Source of the DNA: an uncultured Lachnospiraceae bacterium
Lineage (GTDB): Bacteria; Bacillota; Clostridia; Lachnospirales; Lachnospiraceae
Direction: 5' to 3'
DNA length: 64,000 nt
NCBI GenBank assembly: GCA_900319245.1
Contig: ONNQ01000010.1
Coordinates: forward strand, 1-64,000
Every line of letters begins with the position of its first letter. Position 1 is the stretch's first letter. The notes beneath the pieces are model-generated. The model ran no database searches and was not told where the DNA came from. It saw only the letters and a program-made list of their open reading frames with translations. Made by a program: the position numbers and the translations under genes. Positions 1 through 7,673 of the stretch are shown piece after piece.

Positions 1-250
1 CCCTGTTACACAGGAAACTTGGATTCAAGTTTAATACTGACAGATAAACGTTAACGTTTCTCTGCTTCCGTAATTTGCTTGGTTTGGTTCGTTCTGAAAT
101 ATATCCGAAGATCGTTCTTAAACGATTTGTCCCGATCTTCTTTAGGAATATATTCAGGGTTGCATTTCTGTTAAGTTGTCATATATTCGATTGTTATGGG
201 GTTTCGGATGCCTGCCTGGCAGGCGATCCGTGCCGTTTCTTTTCATCGGC
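1..250 (-). other. Non-coding leader downstream of a strong promoter
   Basis: I see no convincing gene here. Read on the minus strand it is the start of a transcript leaving the left edge. It can fold into several hairpins, including GAAGATCG paired with CGATCTTC (about 108-141) and AAACTTG paired with CAAGTTT near position 25. A structured, AT-rich, non-coding leader behind a consensus promoter would fit an rRNA or tRNA operon just outside the window, but no mature RNA sequence is visible, so that is inference. Confidence 0.4.
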
Positions 251-259
251 AACTCTGAT

Positions 260-288
260 ATCATATCTCTTTCAATCAGTTTTGTCAA
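260..288 (-). promoter_or_regulatory. Consensus sigma-A promoter, minus strand, possibly rRNA
   Basis: On the minus strand TTGACA (283-288) and TATGAT (260-265) are separated by exactly 17 bp. Upstream, about 290-320 is A-rich in phased runs, resembling an UP element. No protein gene follows within the window. A near-perfect promoter with an UP-like element is typical of stable RNA operons, so an rRNA operon to the left is the favoured guess. Confidence 0.6.
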
Positions 289-443
289 CTACTTTTTTGA
301 GGAATTTTTCAAAACTTTTTAAGTCGTGATTACGATTCTGTTACCGTTTTGTTTCGTTTCCCCAGCGGTGTATTTAATAATATCATCACCTCTCCCCATT
401 TGCAAGCATTATTTTCAAGAATTTGAAGAAAGTTTTTGAATCC

Positions 444-486
444 AAAAACAGCCGGCCGGACCCGATCAAAGGGCCGGCCGGCTGTT
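444..486 (-). terminator. Rho-independent terminator after the CvpA-like gene
   Basis: A perfect 13-bp stem (447-459 with 474-486, AACAGCCGGCCGG) is followed on the minus strand by a run of T (444-448). It lies 45 bp beyond the stop of the CvpA-like gene and closes the minus-strand gene run that starts upstream at dnaX or pfkA. Confidence 0.85.
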
Positions 487-530
487 ACGGTCTCGCTGTA
501 TTTTGGCAGAGCTGCTGCACACCCCAACGG

Positions 531-920
531 TTATACGGCTACAAAGTAGCGAAGGAGCGTGTCTGCCAGGTAAAGAACTACGGCGCCTTCCACGAAGCCG
601 CCGAACACGCCCAGGATGTTGTCCAGGATTCGGATCACCGGCAGGCGCGAGAATATGTGGATCGACGAGAAGATGAGGTGGAATATGCCAAAGGCACTCG
701 CCACCACGACGAGTAGAAGGATCCCGACAAGCGCCGAGGACACGTTGCCCTTGGAGTAATTGGCCGCAAGGCCAGCCGCCAGACGATAGCAGGCCGTCGC
801 GCAGATCAGCGTCAGCACCGTATTCAGTTCCTGTATCAGGCCTCTCTCCGAGCCCTTTTTAATACAATAGGCCCAGACAATGATCCCGATGATAATAAGG
901 ATCCAGAAAGTTCGCGTCAT
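531..920 (-). CDS. CvpA-like small integral membrane protein
   Basis: A protein of 129 residues with about four hydrophobic segments (near 4-20, 29-48, 58-79 and 100-122 from this start). The size and pattern, with a Gly-rich FGGFVEG segment before the last helix, resemble the CvpA/colicin V production family, but similarity is weak and the function is unknown. I chose the ATG at 920 because GGAG lies a few bases upstream; a longer reading to 965 would overlap the preceding gene. It starts 25 bp after the DUF5711-like gene and ends just before a strong terminator, so it is the last gene of the run. Confidence 0.6.
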   Translation of the reverse strand: MTRTFWILIIIGIIVWAYCIKKGSERGLIQELNTVLTLICATACYRLAAGLAANYSKGNVSSALVGILLLVVVASAFGIFHLIFSSIHIFSRLPVIRILDNILGVFGGFVEGAVVLYLADTLLRYFVAV

Positions 921-945
921 GATCGCTCTCCTATGATAGTTTCTG

Positions 946-2559
946 CTACCGCAGCTTGATCGCATCGATCTCGTTTTCCGAGACCGCTGTCAGGCCGCCC
1001 AGCCAGCGCGACGGGATGAGGACCTTGATCGCGCGGTCAAAGCCGCCGTTGAAGATCTCCTTGCCGTCGGTCGTGTAGATCTGCATCGTCTGCTCGTTGT
1101 TGATGTACACTCTGCCGCCCGTCATCTGGAGGTCGTTGTAGGCCATCGTGAAGCCAACATCTCCTTCTTTCTGGCCATTTTGGTCATACAGATCCAGGCG
1201 GTACATATTCTCCTGCGTGAGGTCGTTGAAGAGGAGTCCGACATGGTCCCCGTCCTCGAACAGCCCCTGCAGATTTTCCGTCAGCATGTTGTTGATGCTG
1301 TTCTTGGGCTCTGTTCCGCTCGTGTCAAAGACAACGAATCGGGAATCCGACACAGCTGCGCACCGGTTGTTGCCCATGAACCACACGTACGGAAGCACTT
1401 CGTTTTCATACTCGAAGCTGGCCGCCACGTGCTGCTCATAGTTTTTGCCTGCTTTGCCAAAATCGTAAAAGGTCAGGTTGGATACAACCGACATATCCTT
1501 CATCATCAGGCTCGACACACACACCATCGATCCGCTGGGCGAGATCGCAAGGTCCATCGGATAGCCATTTTCCTCCATGGAGCGCACGAAGTAGGCGACT
1601 TCCTTGCCCGTCTTGGAGTAGAGGCGGATCCAGGTCGACGTCTTGTCGTCGAGAACCGCTGCCACTTCGCCGCACTCGGACGCCTCCACCTTGTGAATGG
1701 GGAGACTGGTGCTGACCGTGTAGAGCTGCTTTTTCTTGTTCATCACGTAGATGGTTCTGCCGCCGTAGTCCGCGATGGCCGCTATTTTGCCACGGATGCT
1801 GATGATTGGCTCGTCCATCTCATAGGTGATGCTCCACTTGACGTGCCCGTTGGTGTCCGCACAGACAGCCCCGTTGGGCCCGTACTGGAGCACGCAGCCG
1901 TCGAAATTGGCGCAGACGGCCCCTTCCTCCGCGACGAAATCCCTGATCTTGACGATCTCCGCGCGGTTATAGTGCCGATTCATCATGAACAGCACGACCA
2001 GAAGGACCGCCATAACAGCGATCACGGCGGCAAAAAACCGATACGTCCGGTTCTTCGCCCTGTAGCGCCGGATCTTCTCCTGATAGCTCAGGTTCGAAGC
2101 GCCTTCTTCCTTCTTCTTGCGGAATAGACCGGGGAAGCCGATGAGCACGTTTTCTCCGTCCTCGTCCTCTTGAGAATCTCTGCGTGCGCCGCGTCTTGCA
2201 TCGCCTCTCGCGCCTTTGCCGGCGTCTGCCCGCTTGTCAGCGCTGCTGCCCATAAGAAGGGTGTCGTCAGGAAGCGTTCTTTTTCGCGGCTCCCTTGCGC
2301 CTCCTTCGTCGTTCTCTTCCATGCGCGCGCGGTCAGAATCGGGGATTCCCTCTGCCGACCGATCACGGCCCGTACCGGCGTCCTCTCCGGCCAATCGATC
2401 ACCGCCCGGCCCCACGCGCGTATCCGTCGCCTGTTCGGGGACAGCTTCCTTTATCTGATCGCGGACCTCTTTGGTGATCTCTTTTGTTTTCTGGGCCTTG
2501 ATGTCTTGTTCAATTGTCTTTTCTCCGGACGGATCCGGAAACTGTTCCACTTTAGCCAT
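946..2559 (-). CDS. DUF5711-like membrane-anchored beta-propeller protein
   Basis: A protein of 537 residues. Residues 1-165 are charged and low-complexity (Glu/Arg/Asp-rich, probably disordered and cytoplasmic). One transmembrane helix lies at about 172-194. The C-terminal 340 residues contain repeated short beta-strand motifs such as IAAIADYGGRTIYVMNKK and VYINNEQTMQIYTTDGKEI, typical of a WD40/PQQ-like propeller, here expected outside the cell. This architecture matches the DUF5711 family of Clostridia, whose function is not known. It sits between galM and the CvpA-like gene on the same strand and is probably cotranscribed with both. Confidence 0.65.
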   Translation of the reverse strand: MAKVEQFPDPSGEKTIEQDIKAQKTKEITKEVRDQIKEAVPEQATDTRVGPGGDRLAGEDAGTGRDRSAEGIPDSDRARMEENDEGGAREPRKRTLPDDTLLMGSSADKRADAGKGARGDARRGARRDSQEDEDGENVLIGFPGLFRKKKEEGASNLSYQEKIRRYRAKNRTYRFFAAVIAVMAVLLVVLFMMNRHYNRAEIVKIRDFVAEEGAVCANFDGCVLQYGPNGAVCADTNGHVKWSITYEMDEPIISIRGKIAAIADYGGRTIYVMNKKKQLYTVSTSLPIHKVEASECGEVAAVLDDKTSTWIRLYSKTGKEVAYFVRSMEENGYPMDLAISPSGSMVCVSSLMMKDMSVVSNLTFYDFGKAGKNYEQHVAASFEYENEVLPYVWFMGNNRCAAVSDSRFVVFDTSGTEPKNSINNMLTENLQGLFEDGDHVGLLFNDLTQENMYRLDLYDQNGQKEGDVGFTMAYNDLQMTGGRVYINNEQTMQIYTTDGKEIFNGGFDRAIKVLIPSRWLGGLTAVSENEIDAIKLR

Positions 2560-2570
2560 TCAGTCCTCAA

Positions 2571-3614
2571 TTACCTGCAAGCCGGAAACCGAAAGACAGT
2601 AACCGACTCATATTCCTTGCCGGGGCCATAGATCGCCTGGGGGAAATTCGCATGATGTACGTTATCCGGGAAGAACTGGGTCTCCAGCGCATACGCGGAT
2701 CTGGAGCCGTAGGTCCTGCCGCCCTTGCCGCCTTCCACGACCATTCCGTTTGCTGTATAGAATTGGATGCCGGGCAGGTCGGTCAGGACTTCCATGACAC
2801 GGCCGCTGCCGGGATCGCATACTTCCGCCGCCTTGCGAAGGCTTCCGTCGCCGGTATAGCCGTCGATCACGAAGTTGTGGTCGTAGCCGCCGCCAAAGCG
2901 CATCTGCGCATCATCGGCGTCGATATCTCTACCGATGGGTTTGGGCGACGTAAAATCAAAGGGCGTTCCCTTGACAGGCGCAAGTTCGCCCGTGGGGATC
3001 AGATCTTCGCGGACGGTTGTCGTATAGCTGCAGTTCATCTGCAGGATCTGATCCGCAATGTCCCCGCTGTCCTCTCCTGCCAGGTTGAAGTAGGAGTGGT
3101 TGGTCAGATTGATGACCGTATTCTTGTCCGATTTCCCTCTGTACTCGATCCGGAGCTCTTCCTCTGTCAGCGTATAGGTGATCGTAAAGATCCTGTTGCC
3201 GGGGAAGCCCGCGTCGCCGTCAGGGAGTCCCAGCGTAAACGTCACGCTGTTCTCACCAAGTTCCGTATTAAAGAATCTCTTGTAAAAGAGCTTGTCTGAG
3301 TGCAGGTTGTTGCCGCGCTCGTTGACCGGCAGATGATACTCTTCCCCGTCGATCACAAAGGACGCGCCCGCGATTCGGTTGGCGTTCGGGCCAACCACAG
3401 CGCCAAAACAGGGCGGATTGTCCATATAGTGCGGGACGTCGTCATACCCCAGCACGATATCCTTCATAACGCCATCCCGGTCCGGCGTCGTAAGGCTCAC
3501 AAGCAGTGCGCCAAGGTCCGATACCTTCGCGGTAAGCCGGTTTGTGCGGATCGTGTAGAGCGAAACCTCACGCCCATCCTGCAATTTGCCAAAATACTCC
3601 TTCTGTACGCTCAT
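2571..3614 (-). CDS. galM: Aldose 1-epimerase (galactose mutarotase)
   Basis: Interconverts the alpha and beta anomers of aldohexoses such as galactose and glucose in the cytoplasm, feeding the Leloir pathway. At 347 residues it is full length. The family catalytic residues can be placed: His105 in GNNLHS, the general acid His173 in TNHSYFNLAG, and the general base Glu311 in ALETQFFPD. It follows recR by about 30 bp and precedes the DUF5711-like gene by 11 bp, so it is part of the minus-strand run. No other galactose gene is present, so its placement beside DNA-repair genes is probably only positional. Confidence 0.93.
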   Translation of the reverse strand: MSVQKEYFGKLQDGREVSLYTIRTNRLTAKVSDLGALLVSLTTPDRDGVMKDIVLGYDDVPHYMDNPPCFGAVVGPNANRIAGASFVIDGEEYHLPVNERGNNLHSDKLFYKRFFNTELGENSVTFTLGLPDGDAGFPGNRIFTITYTLTEEELRIEYRGKSDKNTVINLTNHSYFNLAGEDSGDIADQILQMNCSYTTTVREDLIPTGELAPVKGTPFDFTSPKPIGRDIDADDAQMRFGGGYDHNFVIDGYTGDGSLRKAAEVCDPGSGRVMEVLTDLPGIQFYTANGMVVEGGKGGRTYGSRSAYALETQFFPDNVHHANFPQAIYGPGKEYESVTVFRFPACR

Positions 3615-3643
3615 CTCTACTCCCCTTTTCTATACATATATAA

Positions 3644-4243
3644 TTACAGCTCTGTTCTGCCTTCGAGGGCCCGCAGCAGGGTGACCTCGTCAATATATTC
3701 CAGATCACCGCCGACAGGCACGCCGCTTGCGATGCGGGTCACCTTGATCCCTGTGGGCTTGATCAGTTTGCTGATGTACATTGCGGTCGTCTCGCCTTCC
3801 AGGCTCGAATTCGTCGCAATGATCACTTCGCCCACTTCTTCATTCTGCAGTCTTGTGATCAGTTCCTTGAGCTTGATGTCTCCGGGGCCTATGCCTAGCA
3901 TGGGGGAAATCGCGCCATGGAGCACATGATAGACGCCTTTATATTTACCGGTCTTTTCGTACGCCGCAAGATCCCGGGAGTTCTCCACCACCATGATCGT
4001 AGAATGGTCTCTCCCCTTGCTGCCGCAGATCGGACAGATTTCCTCATCGGTCAGGTTCTGGCATATTTTGCAATAGGTGACATGCTCCTTGGCGTTCACA
4101 ATGGTATCCGCCAGATGCTTCACTCTAGCCGGCGACATTCCGATAATATAAAAAGCGAGGCGCTGAGCCGATTTGTTTCCAATTCCGGGCAGCGCCGCCA
4201 GTTCATCGATTAGTTTATTGATGTATCCGCTGTATAGTTCCAC
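3644..4243 (-). CDS. recR: Recombination mediator protein RecR
   Basis: RecR works with RecO (and RecF) to load RecA onto SSB-coated single-stranded DNA during gap repair. At 199 residues it has the normal length. It has an N-terminal helix-hairpin-helix ([16 protein letters not shown]), a four-cysteine zinc site (Cys58, Cys61, Cys70, Cys73), and a Toprim domain with [18 protein letters not shown] followed by [10 protein letters not shown]. It starts 3 bp after ebfC ends, the classic dnaX-ebfC-recR order, so translation is probably coupled. Confidence 0.97.
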   Translation of the reverse strand: MELYSGYINKLIDELAALPGIGNKSAQRLAFYIIGMSPARVKHLADTIVNAKEHVTYCKICQNLTDEEICPICGSKGRDHSTIMVVENSRDLAAYEKTGKYKGVYHVLHGAISPMLGIGPGDIKLKELITRLQNEEVGEVIIATNSSLEGETTAMYISKLIKPTGIKVTRIASGVPVGGDLEYIDEVTLLRALEGRTEL

Positions 4244-4246
4244 GAG

Positions 4247-4570
4247 TTAAAAACCACCCATGCCGCCGAAGAGTTTCTCGCTCTCCGCGTCAACCTGCTT
4301 CATTGCTTCTCCGACTGCAGCCAGGATCATATCCTGCAGCATCTCGACGTCATCGGGATCCACTGCGTCGGGAGAAATGGTCAGGGACTTGAGATCCTTC
4401 TTGCCGGACACAACGACCTCGACAGCGCCGCCGCCGACTGAAGCTGTGAATTCCTTCTCTTCAAGGGCTCTCTTGTTCTCTTCCATCTGGCGCTGCATTC
4501 TCTGCGCCTGTTTCATCAGGTTATTCATATTGCCGGGCATACCGCCGCCAAAACCGCCTCTTTTTGCCAT
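4247..4570 (-). CDS. ebfC: YbaB/EbfC family nucleoid-associated protein
   Basis: A DNA-binding nucleoid protein of 107 residues that acts as a dimer in this family. The N-terminus is Gly/Met/Asn-rich ([16 protein letters not shown]), followed by the long helix [22 protein letters not shown] and the conserved [27 protein letters not shown]-type beta core. It lies between dnaX (16 bp) and recR (3 bp). That context supports a role linked to replication or repair; the exact job of the family is still not settled. Confidence 0.95.
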   Translation of the reverse strand: MAKRGGFGGGMPGNMNNLMKQAQRMQRQMEENKRALEEKEFTASVGGGAVEVVVSGKKDLKSLTISPDAVDPDDVEMLQDMILAAVGEAMKQVDAESEKLFGGMGGF

Positions 4571-4586
4571 GTTATTCTCCTAATTC

Positions 4587-6269
4587 TTATTCTTCTTCAA
4601 TTTCCATCTTCACAAGATCGGATAAATCCACATAATTGTCCGTGAATTTCTGACCCTTGTCAAGAGCCTTGTACTCTATTTCCACGTCCTTGCCCGAGCA
4701 CTGCCGCAAAAAGTAGCGCAGCCTGTTTCGGTACCCTTCGTCGTGCAGGAAGTGGTCCGCCGTCACGTAATTGTTGAACACGATCACAAGCTGTCCGTGG
4801 TCTCCTACGCTGTGCTTGGCCGCAAGGAGGGACACCCGGGTCATGCCGGGCGGGAGTTTGGAAATATACTTGGTCCAGTTGCGCACGATATCCTTGACGT
4901 CCTCGGGGACAGCCTTGGGATACTGTTTTTTGACAGGGGGCTTCTGCTGGGCCGCGTTCTGCCCCGGTGCGCCTGGTGCGCCGCCGGCTTGTCCACCGAT
5001 TGCGCCGCCGGGTCCTGCCGCGCCGCCGTCCGCGGGTTCTCCCCAGCTGCTGGCTGCCGGCCGCTCCGCGATCTTTTTCTCGTCTTCGAGAAGCCTCTGC
5101 TCCAGCTCCCGGATCCTATTGCGAAGGGTATCCAGCTGGTCCTCTGCGCCGGCGTCACTGCCGCCCATCCGGCCTCTCGCGGCGCGGATGATCGCCATCT
5201 CGGTGAGAATTCTTCGGCTGGCGCTGTAGCGGATCTGTTCTACAAGTGAAGAGAAGATGCGGATTTCGCGCATGATCTCCGACATTTCGGACTTTCGCGC
5301 GTCCTCGATCATCTGTGCGAGGTTGTCTGCCGAAATATCGAGAGAATCCTTGGTGCTCTCCGAGGCGTTCAGGAGCATCAGGTTTCTCAGGTACCACAGA
5401 AAATCCGCCACAAACTGCATCATTTCCCGGCCCTGCATCAGGACGTCCTCCAGGACCCCCAGCGCTTCTGCCACCTGTCCCTCATGGATATGTCCGTAAA
5501 GCTTACTGAATACCCTCGTATCCACGGCGCCGAGAATTTCCAGCGTCTTCTCATAGGTGAGCGTCTCATTTCCATAATTAAACGCATTGCACTGGTCGAG
5601 GAGACTCAGTCCGTCTCGCATGGAGCCGTCCGCCGCACTCGCGATATAGCGAAGCGCCTTGTCCTCCGCCTTGAGTTGCTCTGCGTCCGCGACTTCCCGC
5701 AGCCGTCCCTCGATCGTCTCCGTCGAGAGTCTGCCGTAATCGTAGCGCTGGCAGCGGGACAAAATCGTGACCGGCAGCTTATTGGGCTCCGTCGTCGCGA
5801 GGATAAAGATCGCATAGGACGGCGGTTCCTCCAGGGTCTTGAGCAGCGCGTTGAAGGCGGCTGTCGACAGCATGTGTACCTCGTCGATAATATAGACGCG
5901 GTACTTGCCCTGGGTCGGGGAATAGGCGACCTGGTCGATGATATTGCGGATATCGTCGACGCCGTTGTTGGAGGCCGCATCCATCTCCACTACGTTAAGG
6001 CTTGCGTCCGCGCCGATCGCCCTGCAGGAAGGGCACTCCCCGCAGGGACTTCCGTCCTGCGGGTTCTCGCAGTTCACTGCCTTGGCGAAAATCTTGGCGA
6101 TCGTTGTCTTTCCGGTTCCTCTCGTGCCGCAGAAGAGATAGCTGTGTGCGATCCTTCCGGACAGAATCTGGTTCTTGAGCGTGCGGACAATGACCTCTCT
6201 GCCCCGGACGTCCTCGAACGTCCTGGGCCTGTATTTTCTATATAATGCCAGATAGTGCTGCTCTGCCAT
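4587..6269 (-). CDS. dnaX: DNA polymerase III subunits gamma and tau
   Basis: Clamp-loader ATPase and replisome organiser, 560 residues. The Walker A motif GTRGTGKTT is near residue 48, with a four-cysteine zinc module (CENPQDGSPCGECPSC), Walker B DEVHML and sensor-1 TTEPNKLP, followed by SRCQRYDYGRL. The clamp-loader domain III runs to about residue 370. A low-complexity Gly/Ala/Pro linker (about 410-445) then leads to a C-terminal domain that in tau contacts the polymerase. I saw no clear slippery sequence for producing a short gamma form. It begins about 45 bp after pfkA ends, and no SRP RNA gene lies in that gap. Confidence 0.96.
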   Translation of the reverse strand: MAEQHYLALYRKYRPRTFEDVRGREVIVRTLKNQILSGRIAHSYLFCGTRGTGKTTIAKIFAKAVNCENPQDGSPCGECPSCRAIGADASLNVVEMDAASNNGVDDIRNIIDQVAYSPTQGKYRVYIIDEVHMLSTAAFNALLKTLEEPPSYAIFILATTEPNKLPVTILSRCQRYDYGRLSTETIEGRLREVADAEQLKAEDKALRYIASAADGSMRDGLSLLDQCNAFNYGNETLTYEKTLEILGAVDTRVFSKLYGHIHEGQVAEALGVLEDVLMQGREMMQFVADFLWYLRNLMLLNASESTKDSLDISADNLAQMIEDARKSEMSEIMREIRIFSSLVEQIRYSASRRILTEMAIIRAARGRMGGSDAGAEDQLDTLRNRIRELEQRLLEDEKKIAERPAASSWGEPADGGAAGPGGAIGGQAGGAPGAPGQNAAQQKPPVKKQYPKAVPEDVKDIVRNWTKYISKLPPGMTRVSLLAAKHSVGDHGQLVIVFNNYVTADHFLHDEGYRNRLRYFLRQCSGKDVEIEYKALDKGQKFTDNYVDLSDLVKMEIEEE

Positions 6270-6313
6270 GTAGACCTTCCTTATTGTTGCAAATGAGTCT
6301 CAATGAGTCTAAA

Positions 6314-7390
6314 TCAATCTCCGAAGCTGATGCCGATCATCTTCGCTTCTTTAATAATGCTGGCCTTGGGATCGACAGTCTTGAGCTTGCCGGCGACCTC
6401 GCTGAGCGGGGTCTTGACGATCTCGCGGTTCTTGTAGGCTACCATATATCCGAATTCGCCCTTGAGGATCATCTTACCTGCCTCCGCGCCGATTCTGGTC
6501 GCGAATACGCGGTCATAGGGATCCGGCGCGCCGCCGCGCTGGGTGTGTCCGGGCACTGTCACGCGTACTTCACGGCCGGTCTCTTTGGTGATCGCGTCCG
6601 CGATCTCGTAAGAGACGGAAGGATATTTGTAATTGGCCAGTTTCTTCTTATATTCTTTCTTGGAAAGCTTGGCGTCCTCTTTGGAGATCGCGCCTTCCGC
6701 CACGACGATGATCGTGAAGCGGCTGCCGTGCTTGTCTCTCTCTTCGATCGCCTCTACGACCTTTTTGATGTCATAGGGGATCTCCGGGATCAGGATGATA
6801 TCCGCGCCGCCCGCAATGCCGGCGTTCAGAGGGAGCCAGCCGACCTTGTGACCCATAATCTCGACGATAAAGACGCGTCCGTGGGAGCTCGCCGTTGTGT
6901 GAATATCATCGATGCACTTGGTCGCGATATCGACCGCGCTCTGGAAACCAAACGTCATGTCGGTGCCCCAGAGATCGTTGTCGATGGTCTTGGGAAGTGT
7001 GATCACGTTGAGTCCTTCTTCGCTGAGAAGGTTGGCTGTCTTGGTGGATCCGTTGCCGCCGCCCATTACCAGGCAGTCAAGCTGCAGCTTGTAATAAGTC
7101 TGCTTCATAGCCTTTACCTTGTCCAGGCCGTTCTCATCGGGTTCGCGGATCGTCTTAAAGGGGACACGGCTGGTTCCCAGGATGGTTCCGCCTCTGGTCA
7201 GGATGCCCTTGAAATCCTGTCCGGTCAGCATGTGGAATTTACTGTAGATGAGGCCCTTGTAGCCGTCTTCAAACCCGTAGAATTCCACCGGTTCTTTGGC
7301 ATTGTTCACCACGCATTTGAAAACGCCGCGCATCGCCGCGTTCAGCGCCTGGCAGTCGCCGCCGCTCGTAAGAAAACCAATTCTCAACAT
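6314..7390 (-). CDS. pfkA: 6-phosphofructokinase, GGNG/PKTIDND variant
   Basis: Phosphorylates fructose 6-phosphate to the 1,6-bisphosphate, the committed step of glycolysis. The protein has 358 residues, with the N-terminal phosphate loop FLTSGGDCQALNAAMRG, the catalytic PKTIDND, and substrate-binding MGHKVGW and PGHTQRGG. The nucleotide loop reads GGGNGS where ATP-type enzymes usually have GGDGS, and Lys replaces the Gly of PGTIDND. That Gly/Lys combination belongs to non-classical PFK groups, so the phosphoryl donor (ATP or pyrophosphate) cannot be settled by sequence alone. An AGGAGG site lies just upstream, squeezed between a terminator hairpin and the start codon. Confidence 0.9.
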   Translation of the reverse strand: MLRIGFLTSGGDCQALNAAMRGVFKCVVNNAKEPVEFYGFEDGYKGLIYSKFHMLTGQDFKGILTRGGTILGTSRVPFKTIREPDENGLDKVKAMKQTYYKLQLDCLVMGGGNGSTKTANLLSEEGLNVITLPKTIDNDLWGTDMTFGFQSAVDIATKCIDDIHTTASSHGRVFIVEIMGHKVGWLPLNAGIAGGADIILIPEIPYDIKKVVEAIEERDKHGSRFTIIVVAEGAISKEDAKLSKKEYKKKLANYKYPSVSYEIADAITKETGREVRVTVPGHTQRGGAPDPYDRVFATRIGAEAGKMILKGEFGYMVAYKNREIVKTPLSEVAGKLKTVDPKASIIKEAKMIGISFGD

Positions 7391-7405
7391 ATTCCCACCT
7401 CCTGT

Positions 7406-7437
7406 TTTTAAAAATGCCCGCTGGGGTCAGCGGGCAT
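7406..7437 (-). terminator. Terminator between tRNA-Ser and pfkA
   Basis: A 10-bp stem (7414-7423 with 7428-7437, ATGCCCGCTG) with a GGGT loop is followed on the minus strand by TTTTT. It ends the tRNA-Ser transcript. The pfkA ribosome binding site starts within a few bases of the T-run, leaving no room for a separate promoter, so pfkA mRNA must either read through it or start inside or upstream of the tRNA. Confidence 0.85.
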
Positions 7438-7450
7438 ACAATGGATAAGC

Positions 7451-7538
7451 GGAGGACATGGGATTCGAACCCACGCGCCGGTATTAGCGGCCTATCGCAT
7501 TTCGAGTGCGACCTCTTCGACCTCTTGAGTAATCCTCC
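7451..7538 (-). tRNA. tRNA-Ser, anticodon CGA
   Basis: An 88-nt class II tRNA on the minus strand. The acceptor ends GGAGGA and TCCTCC pair at 7533-7538 and 7451-7456. The anticodon stem TCGCA/TGCGA encloses the loop CTCGAAA, giving anticodon CGA, which reads UCG. A long variable arm and the T-loop GGTTCGAATCC are present. No CCA is encoded. A promoter lies just upstream and a terminator just downstream. Confidence 0.96.
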
Positions 7539-7551
7539 GTATTCGCCATAC

Positions 7552-7581
7552 ATTATAGGACAGGAGAGCGACCCAGCGCAA
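7552..7581 (-). promoter_or_regulatory. Promoter of tRNA-Ser
   Basis: On the minus strand TTGCGC (7576-7581) and TATAAT (7552-7557) are 18 bp apart, and the tRNA 5' end lies 13 bp beyond the -10 box. The spacing and perfect -10 make it a plausible sigma-A promoter for the tRNA and, by read-through, pfkA. Confidence 0.6.
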
Positions 7582-7631
7582 GAAGAATTTAATAACTCGT
7601 ACAAGTTTCGTAATAAGTTAGGGGAAGCTCA

Positions 7632-7640
7632 TGTTATAAT
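7632..7640 (+). promoter_or_regulatory. Extended -10 promoter for the ABC exporter pair
   Basis: TGTTATAAT on the plus strand carries the TG extension before a perfect TATAAT (7635-7640). The start codon of the ATPase gene follows at 7674 behind a strong AGGAGG site. No good -35 box is visible, which is normal for extended -10 promoters. Confidence 0.5.
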
Positions 7641-7673
7641 ATACCCTGTAATGATATACGAGGAGGATCCTTC

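Noticed and set aside
75-329. Possible 84-residue plus-strand gene at the left edge
   Set aside because: It runs antisense through a consensus promoter and structured leader, has no ribosome site, and its composition is not protein-like.
1180-2127. Long plus-strand open frame opposite the DUF5711-like gene
   Set aside because: It is the antisense shadow of a well-supported gene, rich in His and Arg as expected for the reverse of GC-rich codons.
5938-6141. Programmed frameshift producing a short gamma form of DnaX
   Set aside because: I found no A-rich slippery heptamer with a downstream stem-loop in the linker region.
6270-6313. SRP RNA gene next to dnaX
   Set aside because: It commonly lies upstream of dnaX in Firmicutes, but the gap to pfkA is only 44 bp with no such sequence.
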